Assembly: GCA_028097785.1 (NCBI GenBank)
Contig: JAOHFB010000012.1
Location: 1-19,074 of the forward strand
DNA: 19,074 nucleotides
Source: Candidatus Pelagibacter sp.
GTDB lineage: Bacteria; Pseudomonadota; Alphaproteobacteria; Pelagibacterales; Pelagibacteraceae
Reading direction: 5' to 3'
Shown: in pieces, positions 12,712 to 19,074 of the stretch
Layout of the letters: the number at the start of each line of letters is the position of its first letter
Position numbering within the stretch: the stretch's first letter is position 1
Notes under the pieces: model-generated
Seen by the model: only the letters and a program-made list of their open reading frames with translations
What the model was told of the DNA's origin: nothing
The model's database searches: none
Translations under genes and position numbers: made by a program

Positions 12712-13680
12712 GTGATTAAAATTTTATCAATAACTCTAATTTTATTTTTTTCATTCTTATCAACATCTTTTTCAGCTAAGGATATTAAAGATTTTGAAAA
12801 AATAGATTTATCTAAAGATCAAAAGTCTGGAAGATTTTTTGAAGATCAGCCTGATATAACTGACGAACATCAAATACACTTTATTTATTTACTGCCATCT
12901 GATGGAGAAGATAGAGAGCTAGATATCAATGGTAAAATGCAGGATATTTTGGAAAAAGCTAATGATGCAATGCTTGAGGCTACTAAAGTAAACAAAGGTT
13001 CAGGTGGTGAAGGTAAAAAATTTAGATATGATTATAGAGAAGATGGAAAACTAGATATCACTTTTATTAGAACGAGTAAGAACTGGAAAGAATTAAAAGA
13101 TAACAGTGTAAATACCCAAATGGGTCATTATTTTCACCAATTTGGTGGTTTCACAAATAAGAAGAAAACATATTTTTTATGGACCGATGTTAATGCTGGA
13201 AATCATGGTGGAGATGCTGGCGTTGGAATAGGTGGTATTTTTGTAAGAAGCAATGGTCATAACAATGAAGAAAGATTAACACAGATTAATATACATGAAT
13301 TGTTTCATACTCAGCTAATGGGAATAAGATGTATTAAAGGTATTAAAAAGATTCACTATTCAGATCATGGTAGTGGTGGTCCAGGTGAAAGTCACATGTT
13401 AAGTGTTGGCTTTAAATTAAATAAAAATTTGTACACACATAACATTGAAGGGTGCCCTCAGTTAATTGATAGCGTTTATCTAACCCCAACATCTAAAGAT
13501 CCATATAATCCGTATGAAATTATGTGTGAGAGAAATCTTGGAAAATATACTCATCCAAAGCTAGTTAAGATTATGGCTAAAGCTGAAAAATCAAACAAGT
13601 GGTACAAGAATAGAATTGGACCAACTTGTAATTGGAGAAACTGGACTAATAAGTTTGACTGGTTTGGATCAATGAATTAA
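12712..13680 (+). CDS. Secreted zinc metalloprotease-like protein (HELFH)
   Basis: The 322-residue product starts at GTG with a signal peptide (hydrophobic core 3-19, likely cleavage after SFSA). It carries HELFH (195-199), the HExxH zinc and catalytic motif of metallopeptidases, preceded by RLTQINI, a helix typical for such sites. Candidates for a third ligand are H216 and H219 (HYSDHGSGG) or E226/H228 (GESHM); none can be chosen without a structure. Four cysteines (C207, C248, C272, C306) suggest two disulfides and an extracytoplasmic site. A glycine-rich stretch (NAGNHGGDAGVGIGGIF, 161-177) precedes the motif. I do not recognise a named peptidase family. Its promoter box matches that of the barrel operon, suggesting joint regulation and possibly shared substrate or processing. 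Confidence 0.7.
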   Translation: MIKILSITLILFFSFLSTSFSAKDIKDFEKIDLSKDQKSGRFFEDQPDITDEHQIHFIYLLPSDGEDRELDINGKMQDILEKANDAMLEATKVNKGSGGEGKKFRYDYREDGKLDITFIRTSKNWKELKDNSVNTQMGHYFHQFGGFTNKKKTYFLWTDVNAGNHGGDAGVGIGGIFVRSNGHNNEERLTQINIHELFHTQLMGIRCIKGIKKIHYSDHGSGGPGESHMLSVGFKLNKNLYTHNIEGCPQLIDSVYLTPTSKDPYNPYEIMCERNLGKYTHPKLVKIMAKAEKSNKWYKNRIGPTCNWRNWTNKFDWFGSMN

Positions 13681-13721
13681 ATATTGATAATTAATCTTTA
13701 AAGTAATAGCCTACAAAAATC

Positions 13722-15203
13722 ATGGCTGTTAACTACAAAGCAATCGCTAAAAAATTAAAGTTTGAAGGAAGAGCTTTTATCAATGGCAAATATGTTAACG
13801 CTATTGATGGTAAAAAATTTGAAACAATAAATCCTGCAACAGGTGAAAAGCTTTGCGCTGTTGCAAAATGTAATCATAAAGATGTTGATCTTGCAGTAAA
13901 AGTTTCAAGAAAATCTTTTAATAGTGGTGTTTGGTCAAGATGTTCGCCAGAATACAGAAAAGAAGTTTTATTAAAATTTGCCGAATTACTTCGAAAACAT
14001 GGGGATGAAAACTCAGTCTTAGAATGTGTTGATACAGGAAAGTTAGTTACAGATTGTATTAATGAAGTTGCAAATGATGCCCCAATGCATTTTCAGTGGT
14101 ATGGAGAATTAATCGATAAAGTATTTGGTAAAGTTGGTCCAACCGAACCATCGATTACAAGTTTAATTGTTAAAGAACCAATAGGTGTTGTTGCGGGAAT
14201 TGTTCCCTGGAACTTTCCTTTAATGATGGCTGTTTGGAAAATGGCACCAGCTCTTGCAGCAGGTTGTTCGGTAATCATTAAACCAGCAGAAGATACTCCA
14301 CTTACAGCAATTCGAGTTGCTCAGATTGGAAAAGAAGCAGGAATTCCAGATGGGGTATTAAATGTACTTCCAGGCTACGGTGATGTTGGAGAAGCACTTG
14401 GTCGTCATAAAGATGTTGATGCTGTTTCATTTACAGGCTCAACGGAAGTAGGAGGATATTTTTTAAAATACTCAAGTGAAAGTAATTTAAAACCTGTAGC
14501 ACTTGAGATGGGTGGTAAAAGTCCATTTATAGTTTTAGAGGATGCCAAAATTAATGATGACTTAATTGATAATGCAATAAATTCTGCATTTTGGAATGGA
14601 GGTCAAAACTGTTCTGCAAATATGAGACAGATCGTTCATAAAAAAGTAAAAGATGAATTTTTAGATAAAGTTATTAAAAAAGTTAAAAAATTAAAAGTTG
14701 GTGATCCATTAGATTTAAAATCAAATATGGGATCTATGATTTCAAAAGGACATTTACAAACAGTTGATGGATATATTCAAAAAGGAATTGATGAAGGTGC
14801 GAAACTTTTATCTGGTGGGGTATCGAGCAATAATCAAAAAGGTTTTTTTGCAAAACCTACTTTATTTGATGGATTAAAAGAGAAGATGACAATTGCTCAA
14901 GAAGAAATTTTTGGTCCTGTTCTTGGTGTTTTAACAGTTAAAAGTGATGAAGAAGCCTTAAAGGTTGCAAGTAATTCAAAGTATGGATTGCATGCTAGTG
15001 TGTTTACTCAAGATATAAATAGAGCATTTCATTTAGCTAAAAGTTTACCTTGTGGGACAGTTTCAGTTAATACTTTTTCAGAGGGAGATATTAAAACTCC
15101 ATTTGGAGGTTACAAACAATCTGGTTCATTATCTAGAGATCAAGGAACAGAGGCATTAAACTCTTTTCTTCAAACAAAAACTATTTGGATTAGCCATAAT
15201 TAA
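13722..15203 (+). CDS. NAD-dependent aldehyde dehydrogenase, PuuC-like
   Basis: The 493-residue product is a full-length aldehyde dehydrogenase. Visible catalytic features are N164 (PWNFP), K187 (IIKPAE), E262 (LEMGGKSP) and the nucleophile C297 (NGGQNCSANMR). The C-terminal FSEGDIKTPFGGYKQSG...KTIWIS resembles E. coli PuuC (gamma-glutamyl-gamma-aminobutyraldehyde dehydrogenase) and relatives that oxidise aminoaldehydes. Substrates could be gamma-glutamyl-aminobutyraldehyde, 4-aminobutyraldehyde or betaine aldehyde. The last is suggested only by the betaine-type transporter downstream, from which it is separated by a hairpin and a promoter. No further genes of a polyamine pathway are next to it. 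Start ATG at 13722 precedes VNYKAIAKKL, normal for the family. Confidence 0.88.
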   Translation: MAVNYKAIAKKLKFEGRAFINGKYVNAIDGKKFETINPATGEKLCAVAKCNHKDVDLAVKVSRKSFNSGVWSRCSPEYRKEVLLKFAELLRKHGDENSVLECVDTGKLVTDCINEVANDAPMHFQWYGELIDKVFGKVGPTEPSITSLIVKEPIGVVAGIVPWNFPLMMAVWKMAPALAAGCSVIIKPAEDTPLTAIRVAQIGKEAGIPDGVLNVLPGYGDVGEALGRHKDVDAVSFTGSTEVGGYFLKYSSESNLKPVALEMGGKSPFIVLEDAKINDDLIDNAINSAFWNGGQNCSANMRQIVHKKVKDEFLDKVIKKVKKLKVGDPLDLKSNMGSMISKGHLQTVDGYIQKGIDEGAKLLSGGVSSNNQKGFFAKPTLFDGLKEKMTIAQEEIFGPVLGVLTVKSDEEALKVASNSKYGLHASVFTQDINRAFHLAKSLPCGTVSVNTFSEGDIKTPFGGYKQSGSLSRDQGTEALNSFLQTKTIWISHN

Positions 15204-15230
15204 TTGTGATAATTTTGTAAAATATAGGCG

Positions 15231-15253
15231 AGATATATGTATTTTTTATATCT
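15231..15253 (+). terminator. AT-rich hairpin after the aldehyde dehydrogenase gene
   Basis: AGATATA (15231-15237) pairs with TATATCT (15247-15253), with a 9-base loop, followed by TTATTTCCTTT. The stem is weak (all but one pair A/T), but position and the pyrimidine tail fit a terminator that separates the dehydrogenase from the transporter promoter. Confidence 0.4.
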
Positions 15254-15262
15254 TTATTTCCT

Positions 15263-15292
15263 TTGACTCGGTTAATTCATTCGCGTTAGACT
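15263..15292 (+). promoter_or_regulatory. Sigma-70-type promoter for the osmolyte transporter operon
   Basis: TTGACT (15263-15268) and TAGACT (15287-15292) have the consensus -35/-10 look with an 18-bp spacer. Transcription would start near 15299, giving a leader of about 20 nt to the ATG at 15321, which has a strong GGGGAGAG ribosome site (15309-15316). This is the clearest promoter in the window and fits a gene expected to be highly expressed. Confidence 0.6.
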
Positions 15293-15320
15293 AAATTTTT
15301 AAATTAATAGGGGAGAGATA

Positions 15321-16283
15321 ATGAGAATAATTAAAACTACACTTGTAGCTGGATTAATTTCACTTTTTGCTACTTTTTCTACATTTGCTGAAAAAGTAAA
15401 AATTGGAGATCCAGGTTGGACAGGTGCAACAGCTATTGCAAATTTATTAGCAGCAGTTGTTATAGATAAAATGGGCGGAGAAGCAGAACTTGTTCCTGGT
15501 AACAATACTGCAATCTACGGTGCAATTGACAGAAGTAAAGGTGAAATCGAAGTTCACCCTGATATCTGGTTACCAAACCAACAAGCTTATACTAATGATC
15601 TAGTTCCAAAAGGAACTTTAAAATTAAGTAGCAAGCCGTATGAAGGAAACCAAGGTTATTGTGTTTCGCAGCAGTTTGCAAAAAAAATGAATATTACTGC
15701 AATTGAAGACTTAGGAAGACCTGAAGTTGTTAAAGCTATGGATAGTGATGGCAATGGGAAAGGTGAATTCTGGATTGGTGCAGATGGTTGGGCTTCAGCA
15801 AATGTTAACCAGGTTAAATTAAGAGACTATGGTTTATATGATGCTGGTATTGAGCCAATCAGAGCAGCTGAAGCAGTTAAAAATGCAAGAGTGCTTGACT
15901 CTATTAAAAAAGGGGAAGGGTATGCATTCTATTGTTACAAACCACATGCAATTTGGGGAATGGCTGATGTAGTTATGTTGGAAGAGCCAAAATTCGATCC
16001 AGCTAAATACAAAATGGTTCAACCTAAAGAAGATGCTGACTGGTACAAAAAATCTTATGTTGCTTCGAAAGATGCACTTAAACAAATTCAAATTGGTTGG
16101 GGTACTTCTTTAGAAAGCAAATCTCCAGCTATCGTTGAATTCTTTAAGAACTTTCAATTAACAGCAGATGATGTGTCAGCTATGGCATATGCAATTTCAG
16201 TTGAGAAAAAACAACCAGCTGATGTAGCAAGAGCTTGGATGGATGCTAACAAATCAACAGTTGATGGTTGGCTAGGTCTTTAA
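15321..16283 (+). CDS. proX: Glycine betaine/proline-type ABC transporter substrate-binding protein
   Basis: The 320-residue periplasmic protein has a signal peptide (residues 1-23, TFA/E) and the OpuAC/ProX fold (PF04069). Aromatic residues at the places expected for a cage around a quaternary ammonium are visible: W33 (GDPGWTGA), W83 (HPDIWLPN), W157 (GADGWASAN) and W212 (KPHAIWGM). C114 and C205 may form a disulfide. SAR11 strains are reported to use a high-affinity, multifunctional glycine betaine transporter of this type; whether this one also takes DMSP, choline or proline cannot be read here. It is the first gene of a proX-proV-proW operon. Named opuAC in some SAR11 annotations. A strong hairpin after its stop probably boosts its level over the other subunits. 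Confidence 0.9.
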   Translation: MRIIKTTLVAGLISLFATFSTFAEKVKIGDPGWTGATAIANLLAAVVIDKMGGEAELVPGNNTAIYGAIDRSKGEIEVHPDIWLPNQQAYTNDLVPKGTLKLSSKPYEGNQGYCVSQQFAKKMNITAIEDLGRPEVVKAMDSDGNGKGEFWIGADGWASANVNQVKLRDYGLYDAGIEPIRAAEAVKNARVLDSIKKGEGYAFYCYKPHAIWGMADVVMLEEPKFDPAKYKMVQPKEDADWYKKSYVASKDALKQIQIGWGTSLESKSPAIVEFFKNFQLTADDVSAMAYAISVEKKQPADVARAWMDANKSTVDGWLGL

Positions 16284-16300
16284 TCTAAAATAAATTATCT

Positions 16301-16329
16301 ATACTCGGCAATTTCATATTGCCGGGTAT
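16301..16329 (+). terminator. 12-bp hairpin between binding protein and ATPase genes (partial terminator or mRNA stabiliser)
   Basis: ATACTCGGCAAT (16301-16312) and ATTGCCGGGTAT (16318-16329) pair over 12 bp with one G-T wobble and a 5-base loop. It is the most stable stem in the right half of the window. The tail AATTTCC is short in T, so full termination is unlikely. The position after the binding-protein gene fits 3'-end protection or partial read-through, a common way to make more binding protein than ATPase. Confidence 0.7.
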
Positions 16330-16355
16330 AATTTCCTTAAGTAAAAGAAAGTTAA

Positions 16356-17417
16356 ATGGATTCATCTGGATCAGCAATTAAAATTGAAAATGTTTGGAAA
16401 GTGTTTGGCAACACTTCATTAGAGGCTTTAGATGCAATTCAAAATCAAAAAATTTCAAAAACTGAAGCTTTAGAAAAATATAATTCAGTTATTGGTGTCT
16501 CTGATGTTTCATTTGACGTTAAGCAAGGAGAAATTTTTTGCGTAATGGGCCTTTCAGGCAGTGGTAAATCAACCCTAGTAAGACATATTAATAGATTATT
16601 AGAACCAACATCAGGAAAAATTTTAATTAATGGTCAAGATGTAATGACTCTTGATAGAGATAATTTACAAGAATTAAGAAATAAAAAAATTGGAATGGTT
16701 TTTCAAAATTTTGCTTTAATGCCTCATAGATCAGTAGTGGATAATATTGCAATGCCACTCGAAATTAGAGGGATTAGTAAAAATGATAGATTGGATGCAG
16801 CTAATAAAATTTTAGAAATTGTAGAACTACAAGGTTGGGGTAATAAATTTGCTCATGAATTATCAGGTGGAATGCAACAAAGAGTCGGACTTGCAAGAGC
16901 ATTAGCAGCTGACCCTGATTTTTTATTAATGGATGAACCTTTTAGTGCATTGGATCCATTAATTAGAAGACAACTTCAATCTGAATTTATTAAACTTTCT
17001 AAACAAATGAAAAAAACTACAGTTTTTATTACACACGATTTAGATGAAGCTGTAAGAGTTGGTCATAGAATTGCAATAATGAGAGATGGAAAAGTTATTC
17101 AAGTTGGAACCCCTGAAGAAATTGTAGTTAATCCAGCTGATGATTATGTTGCTGATTTTGTAAAAGGAATTTCTAGGTTAAAAGTAGTTCAAGCAAAATC
17201 GATTATGCAATCAATCGAAAAGTTTGAGAATAAAAATGGTAAATTATCCAATGATTTAGAAGTAGTTAAAGAAGACGATTTATTAAGCAAGTTAATTGAG
17301 ACTTCAGCCTCAAAAGACAAGCCAGTAATTGTTCATAATTCTCAAAATCAAATAGTTGGTGTTATTTCACAAGCAGATCTTTTAAAAGCAGTTATTGAAG
17401 GAGGGGATGGTGAGTAA
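16356..17417 (+). CDS. proV: Glycine betaine/proline-type ABC transporter ATPase
   Basis: The 353-residue cytoplasmic subunit has all ABC motifs: Walker A GLSGSGKST (65-73), Q-loop Q117, signature LSGGMQQ (169-175), Walker B LLMDEP (190-195), D-loop SALD (197-200) and switch H227. The N-terminal segment before Walker A contains a helix typical of ProV (about 20-45, KISKTEALEKY). After about residue 275 a shortened CBS-like tail follows (VIVHNSQNQIVGVISQADLLKAV); the canonical ProV has two CBS units that sense ionic strength, and here only the last looks clear. The start ATG at 16356 is preceded by AAGAAAG. Its end overlaps the permease gene, implying coupled translation. Confidence 0.92.
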   Translation: MDSSGSAIKIENVWKVFGNTSLEALDAIQNQKISKTEALEKYNSVIGVSDVSFDVKQGEIFCVMGLSGSGKSTLVRHINRLLEPTSGKILINGQDVMTLDRDNLQELRNKKIGMVFQNFALMPHRSVVDNIAMPLEIRGISKNDRLDAANKILEIVELQGWGNKFAHELSGGMQQRVGLARALAADPDFLLMDEPFSALDPLIRRQLQSEFIKLSKQMKKTTVFITHDLDEAVRVGHRIAIMRDGKVIQVGTPEEIVVNPADDYVADFVKGISRLKVVQAKSIMQSIEKFENKNGKLSNDLEVVKEDDLLSKLIETSASKDKPVIVHNSQNQIVGVISQADLLKAVIEGGDGE

Positions 17418-18912
17418 AGAAATTAACAACCCATCTAGATCAGAATTAATAACTGATTTTGTAAAAACGAACCCAAATTATTACATTGATCAATTCCAGA
17501 AAATAGGTAGCAAACCTACATTTTCTTTTTCATTCAACCTATATGCTGCAATTTTAGGACCAATTTGGTTTGGAATGAGAAATATTTGGAATTGGGCTTT
17601 AACTTTTCTAATTATAGAAACTTTTTCAGTTGTTCAAATTATAAGAGGCTTGTTTGGAAATATAACCAAAGACGCAGTTCAAAAAATTGAACAAGTGCAA
17701 TCTACTATTGCTTTTAGAAACAAACAATTAGAAGCAGCGATAACAAATAATCCAGATAAAGTTGATGTTTATAAGAGAAATATCAAATCATTAGAAGATG
17801 CTATGCAAGGTTATATTGATGAAGTTAGTAGAATTGAAGCATCAGCTATTTGGATAACAATTTTTGGCATAGTTTTATTAATTTTAATAAAAATAGTTCA
17901 AGGAGTTCTCGCAAATTCAAAATTAGAAAAAAGATATTCAGAGTGGTTATCTGACAAAACAATAAGCCCTGGTATGCAAACAAAAAACTATATTTTAAGT
18001 ACAGTTTTTACTTCTGTGATAATGTTTTTCTCAGTAGTTCATTATAGTTTTCCTGGTTTAATAAATATAATGAATGAGTTTCCAACTCACCCAGACATAA
18101 GATTAACTTCAATTGCATGGGTTGAAAAAATATTTAATTATGCAGTTATTAAAGGTGATGCTTTATTTACAGCAATTACAATAGGAATAAGATCAGTATT
18201 AGATTTCTTAGAGTTATTGTTTGTTAAAACTCCGTGGATAGTAATTATTACTACAATTGTGACATTAACAGGACTTTCAGCTGGTCCTAGAGCAGCAATT
18301 TATTCTGCAGGTTTTTTAAGTTACATGGGTTTTTTAGGTTTTTGGGTTAAAGCAATGACTACACTTGCCTTACTAGGAACGGCTGCAATTTTAAGTATTG
18401 CAATTGGAATACCCCTTGGAATTTTTTGTGCTAGACGTCAAAGATTTTATTCAATGATAAGACCTATTATGGATTTCATGCAAACGATGCCAGCTTTTGT
18501 ATTTATGATCCCAGTAATTGCTTTTTTTGGAACTGGAAAAGTTGCAGCTGTAATCATTACTATGATCTTTGGTGGAACACCAGTTGTTAGATTAACTGTA
18601 CTTGGTCTAAGAGGAGTTCCAGAAACTATTCGAGAAGCAGCCATAGCTTATGGTGCAAGCAAATGGTATTTACTTAGAAAGGTAGATCTGCCTTTAGCTA
18701 CCCCATCAATATTGGCAGGTGTTAACCAAACAGTAATGTTAAGTTTAGCAATGGTAGTTGTTGCATCTCTAATTGGAGCAAAAGGACTAGGTCAAGATGT
18801 ATTGGAGGCTCTACAGTATGCAAATGTAGGCCAAGGTATCCTTGCAGGTGTTGCAATATTATTTGTAGCGTTAATTTTAGATAGGGTTGTTCAAGGTAAA
18901 AAAAGAGTTTAA
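17407..18912 (+). CDS. proW: Glycine betaine/proline-type ABC transporter permease with N-terminal extension
   Basis: The permease has about 501 residues. The C-terminal half (about 275-500) is the transport domain, with the EAA-type loop ETIREAAIAYGASKWYLLRKVDLPLATPSI that docks on the ATPase. The N-terminal extension of about 200 residues is unusual for ProW. It begins with a soluble stretch and FNLYAAILGPIWFGMRNIWNWAL, which resembles the DUF2628 membrane motif, then a charged, probably coiled-coil part (about 90-140, QKIEQVQSTIAFRNKQLEAA) between membrane helices. It starts inside proV: AAGGAGG (17398-17404) precedes ATG 17407 by 2 nt and GTG 17410 by 5 nt, so the GTG may be the true start. 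Extended N-termini occur in some ProW relatives; the role here is unknown. Confidence 0.88.
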   Translation: MVSKEINNPSRSELITDFVKTNPNYYIDQFQKIGSKPTFSFSFNLYAAILGPIWFGMRNIWNWALTFLIIETFSVVQIIRGLFGNITKDAVQKIEQVQSTIAFRNKQLEAAITNNPDKVDVYKRNIKSLEDAMQGYIDEVSRIEASAIWITIFGIVLLILIKIVQGVLANSKLEKRYSEWLSDKTISPGMQTKNYILSTVFTSVIMFFSVVHYSFPGLINIMNEFPTHPDIRLTSIAWVEKIFNYAVIKGDALFTAITIGIRSVLDFLELLFVKTPWIVIITTIVTLTGLSAGPRAAIYSAGFLSYMGFLGFWVKAMTTLALLGTAAILSIAIGIPLGIFCARRQRFYSMIRPIMDFMQTMPAFVFMIPVIAFFGTGKVAAVIITMIFGGTPVVRLTVLGLRGVPETIREAAIAYGASKWYLLRKVDLPLATPSILAGVNQTVMLSLAMVVVASLIGAKGLGQDVLEALQYANVGQGILAGVAILFVALILDRVVQGKKRV

Positions 18913-18921
18913 TAAAACTTA

Positions 18922-19074
18922 ATGGAATTTTTACTATTAGGTTTTTTTACAGGACTAAGTTTAATACTAGCTATAGGTGCTCAAAATATATTTGTAATAG
19001 AACAAGGTTTAAAAAAACAACATATATTTTTAGTTTGTTTAATTTGTTCTTTATCTGATTTAATTTTAATATTT
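18922..19074 (+). CDS. LysE/ArgO-type amino-acid exporter (start only)
   Basis: An ATG at 18922 opens a frame of 51 codons that runs off the window. The visible N-terminus has a first membrane helix (LLLGFFTGLSLILAIG) followed by AQNIFVIEQGL and a second helix with CSLSDLILIF. The combination GLSLILAIGAQN-F-V-QGL and SLSDL is characteristic of ArgO/LysE exporters (PF01810), which expel arginine or lysine analogues. It lies 9 bp after proW and may be read from the same message. Confidence 0.82.
   Translation, partial: MEFLLLGFFTGLSLILAIGAQNIFVIEQGLKKQHIFLVCLICSLSDLILIF

Noticed and set aside
14093..14278. Minus-strand frame within the aldehyde dehydrogenase gene
   Set aside because: It is a shadow frame opposite a strongly conserved coding region and has no ribosome site or recognisable domain.
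1..19074. Mobile element, prophage or CRISPR array
   Set aside because: No transposase, integrase, capsid or Cas-like frame, no regularly spaced direct repeats, and no terminal inverted repeats flanking a gene block were seen.

Overview
The window looks like chromosome from a streamlined, very AT-rich marine alphaproteobacterium, most likely the SAR11 clade (Pelagibacterales). The basis is composition (codons and spacers strongly A/T), very tight packing (stop/start overlaps, tail-to-tail overlaps of 4 nt, most spacers under 100 bp) and gene content: a ProX/ProV/ProW glycine-betaine-type transporter, a gamma-butyrobetaine-hydroxylase-like dioxygenase, paired CysE/CysK and many tiny conserved-looking proteins. 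This is inference; there is no rRNA or marker gene here. I see no tRNA, rRNA, CRISPR array, insertion sequence or phage gene.

Left part (1-5.7 kb). A truncated cytochrome b561 (minus) and a cytochrome c' / c556-type protein (plus) diverge from one shared palindromic ATGCAT that carries both start codons. Next come a hypothetical acidic protein and a 279-bp spacer with three tandem hairpins and, on the minus strand, a micro-ORF behind a perfect Shine-Dalgarno but broken by TAG. Then follow a 3-hydroxyisobutyrate-dehydrogenase-family reductase (minus), a 59-residue two-helix membrane protein (plus), a TauD/gamma-butyrobetaine-hydroxylase-like dioxygenase that lacks the usual Cys zinc site (minus), and a coupled plus-strand run: inositol-monophosphatase/HisN-type phosphatase, DUF924, DUF952.

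Middle part (5.7-10.4 kb). Two tandem SMR-family membrane proteins (minus) both lack the family's essential membrane glutamate. A minus-strand operon of four small proteins follows (unknown, secreted two-Cys, possible alpha/beta-barrel, NTF2/SnoaL-like). A four-helix membrane protein (plus) meets cysE-cysK (minus) tail to tail; cysE diverges from a VOC/glyoxalase-fold gene, which is followed by a winged-helix regulator.

Region 10.4-13.7 kb is the most unusual part. Downstream of the regulator lie an inverse-autotransporter (intimin/invasin-type) outer-membrane barrel with essentially no passenger, a secreted four-Cys protein, and a secreted HELFH metalloprotease. The barrel transcription unit and the protease gene are each preceded by a near-palindrome AACCTAAAyTGGGTT, about 46-50 nt before the start codon and directly after a TATATA box. 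A third, variant copy sits exactly 20 bp from the first. I propose one co-regulated cell-surface module.

Right part (13.7-19.07 kb). A PuuC-like aldehyde dehydrogenase is followed by an osmolyte ABC transporter (binding protein, ATPase, permease), with a recognisable promoter before the binding protein and a strong 12-bp hairpin between binding protein and ATPase. The permease carries an unusual N-terminal extension. The window ends inside a LysE/ArgO-type exporter.
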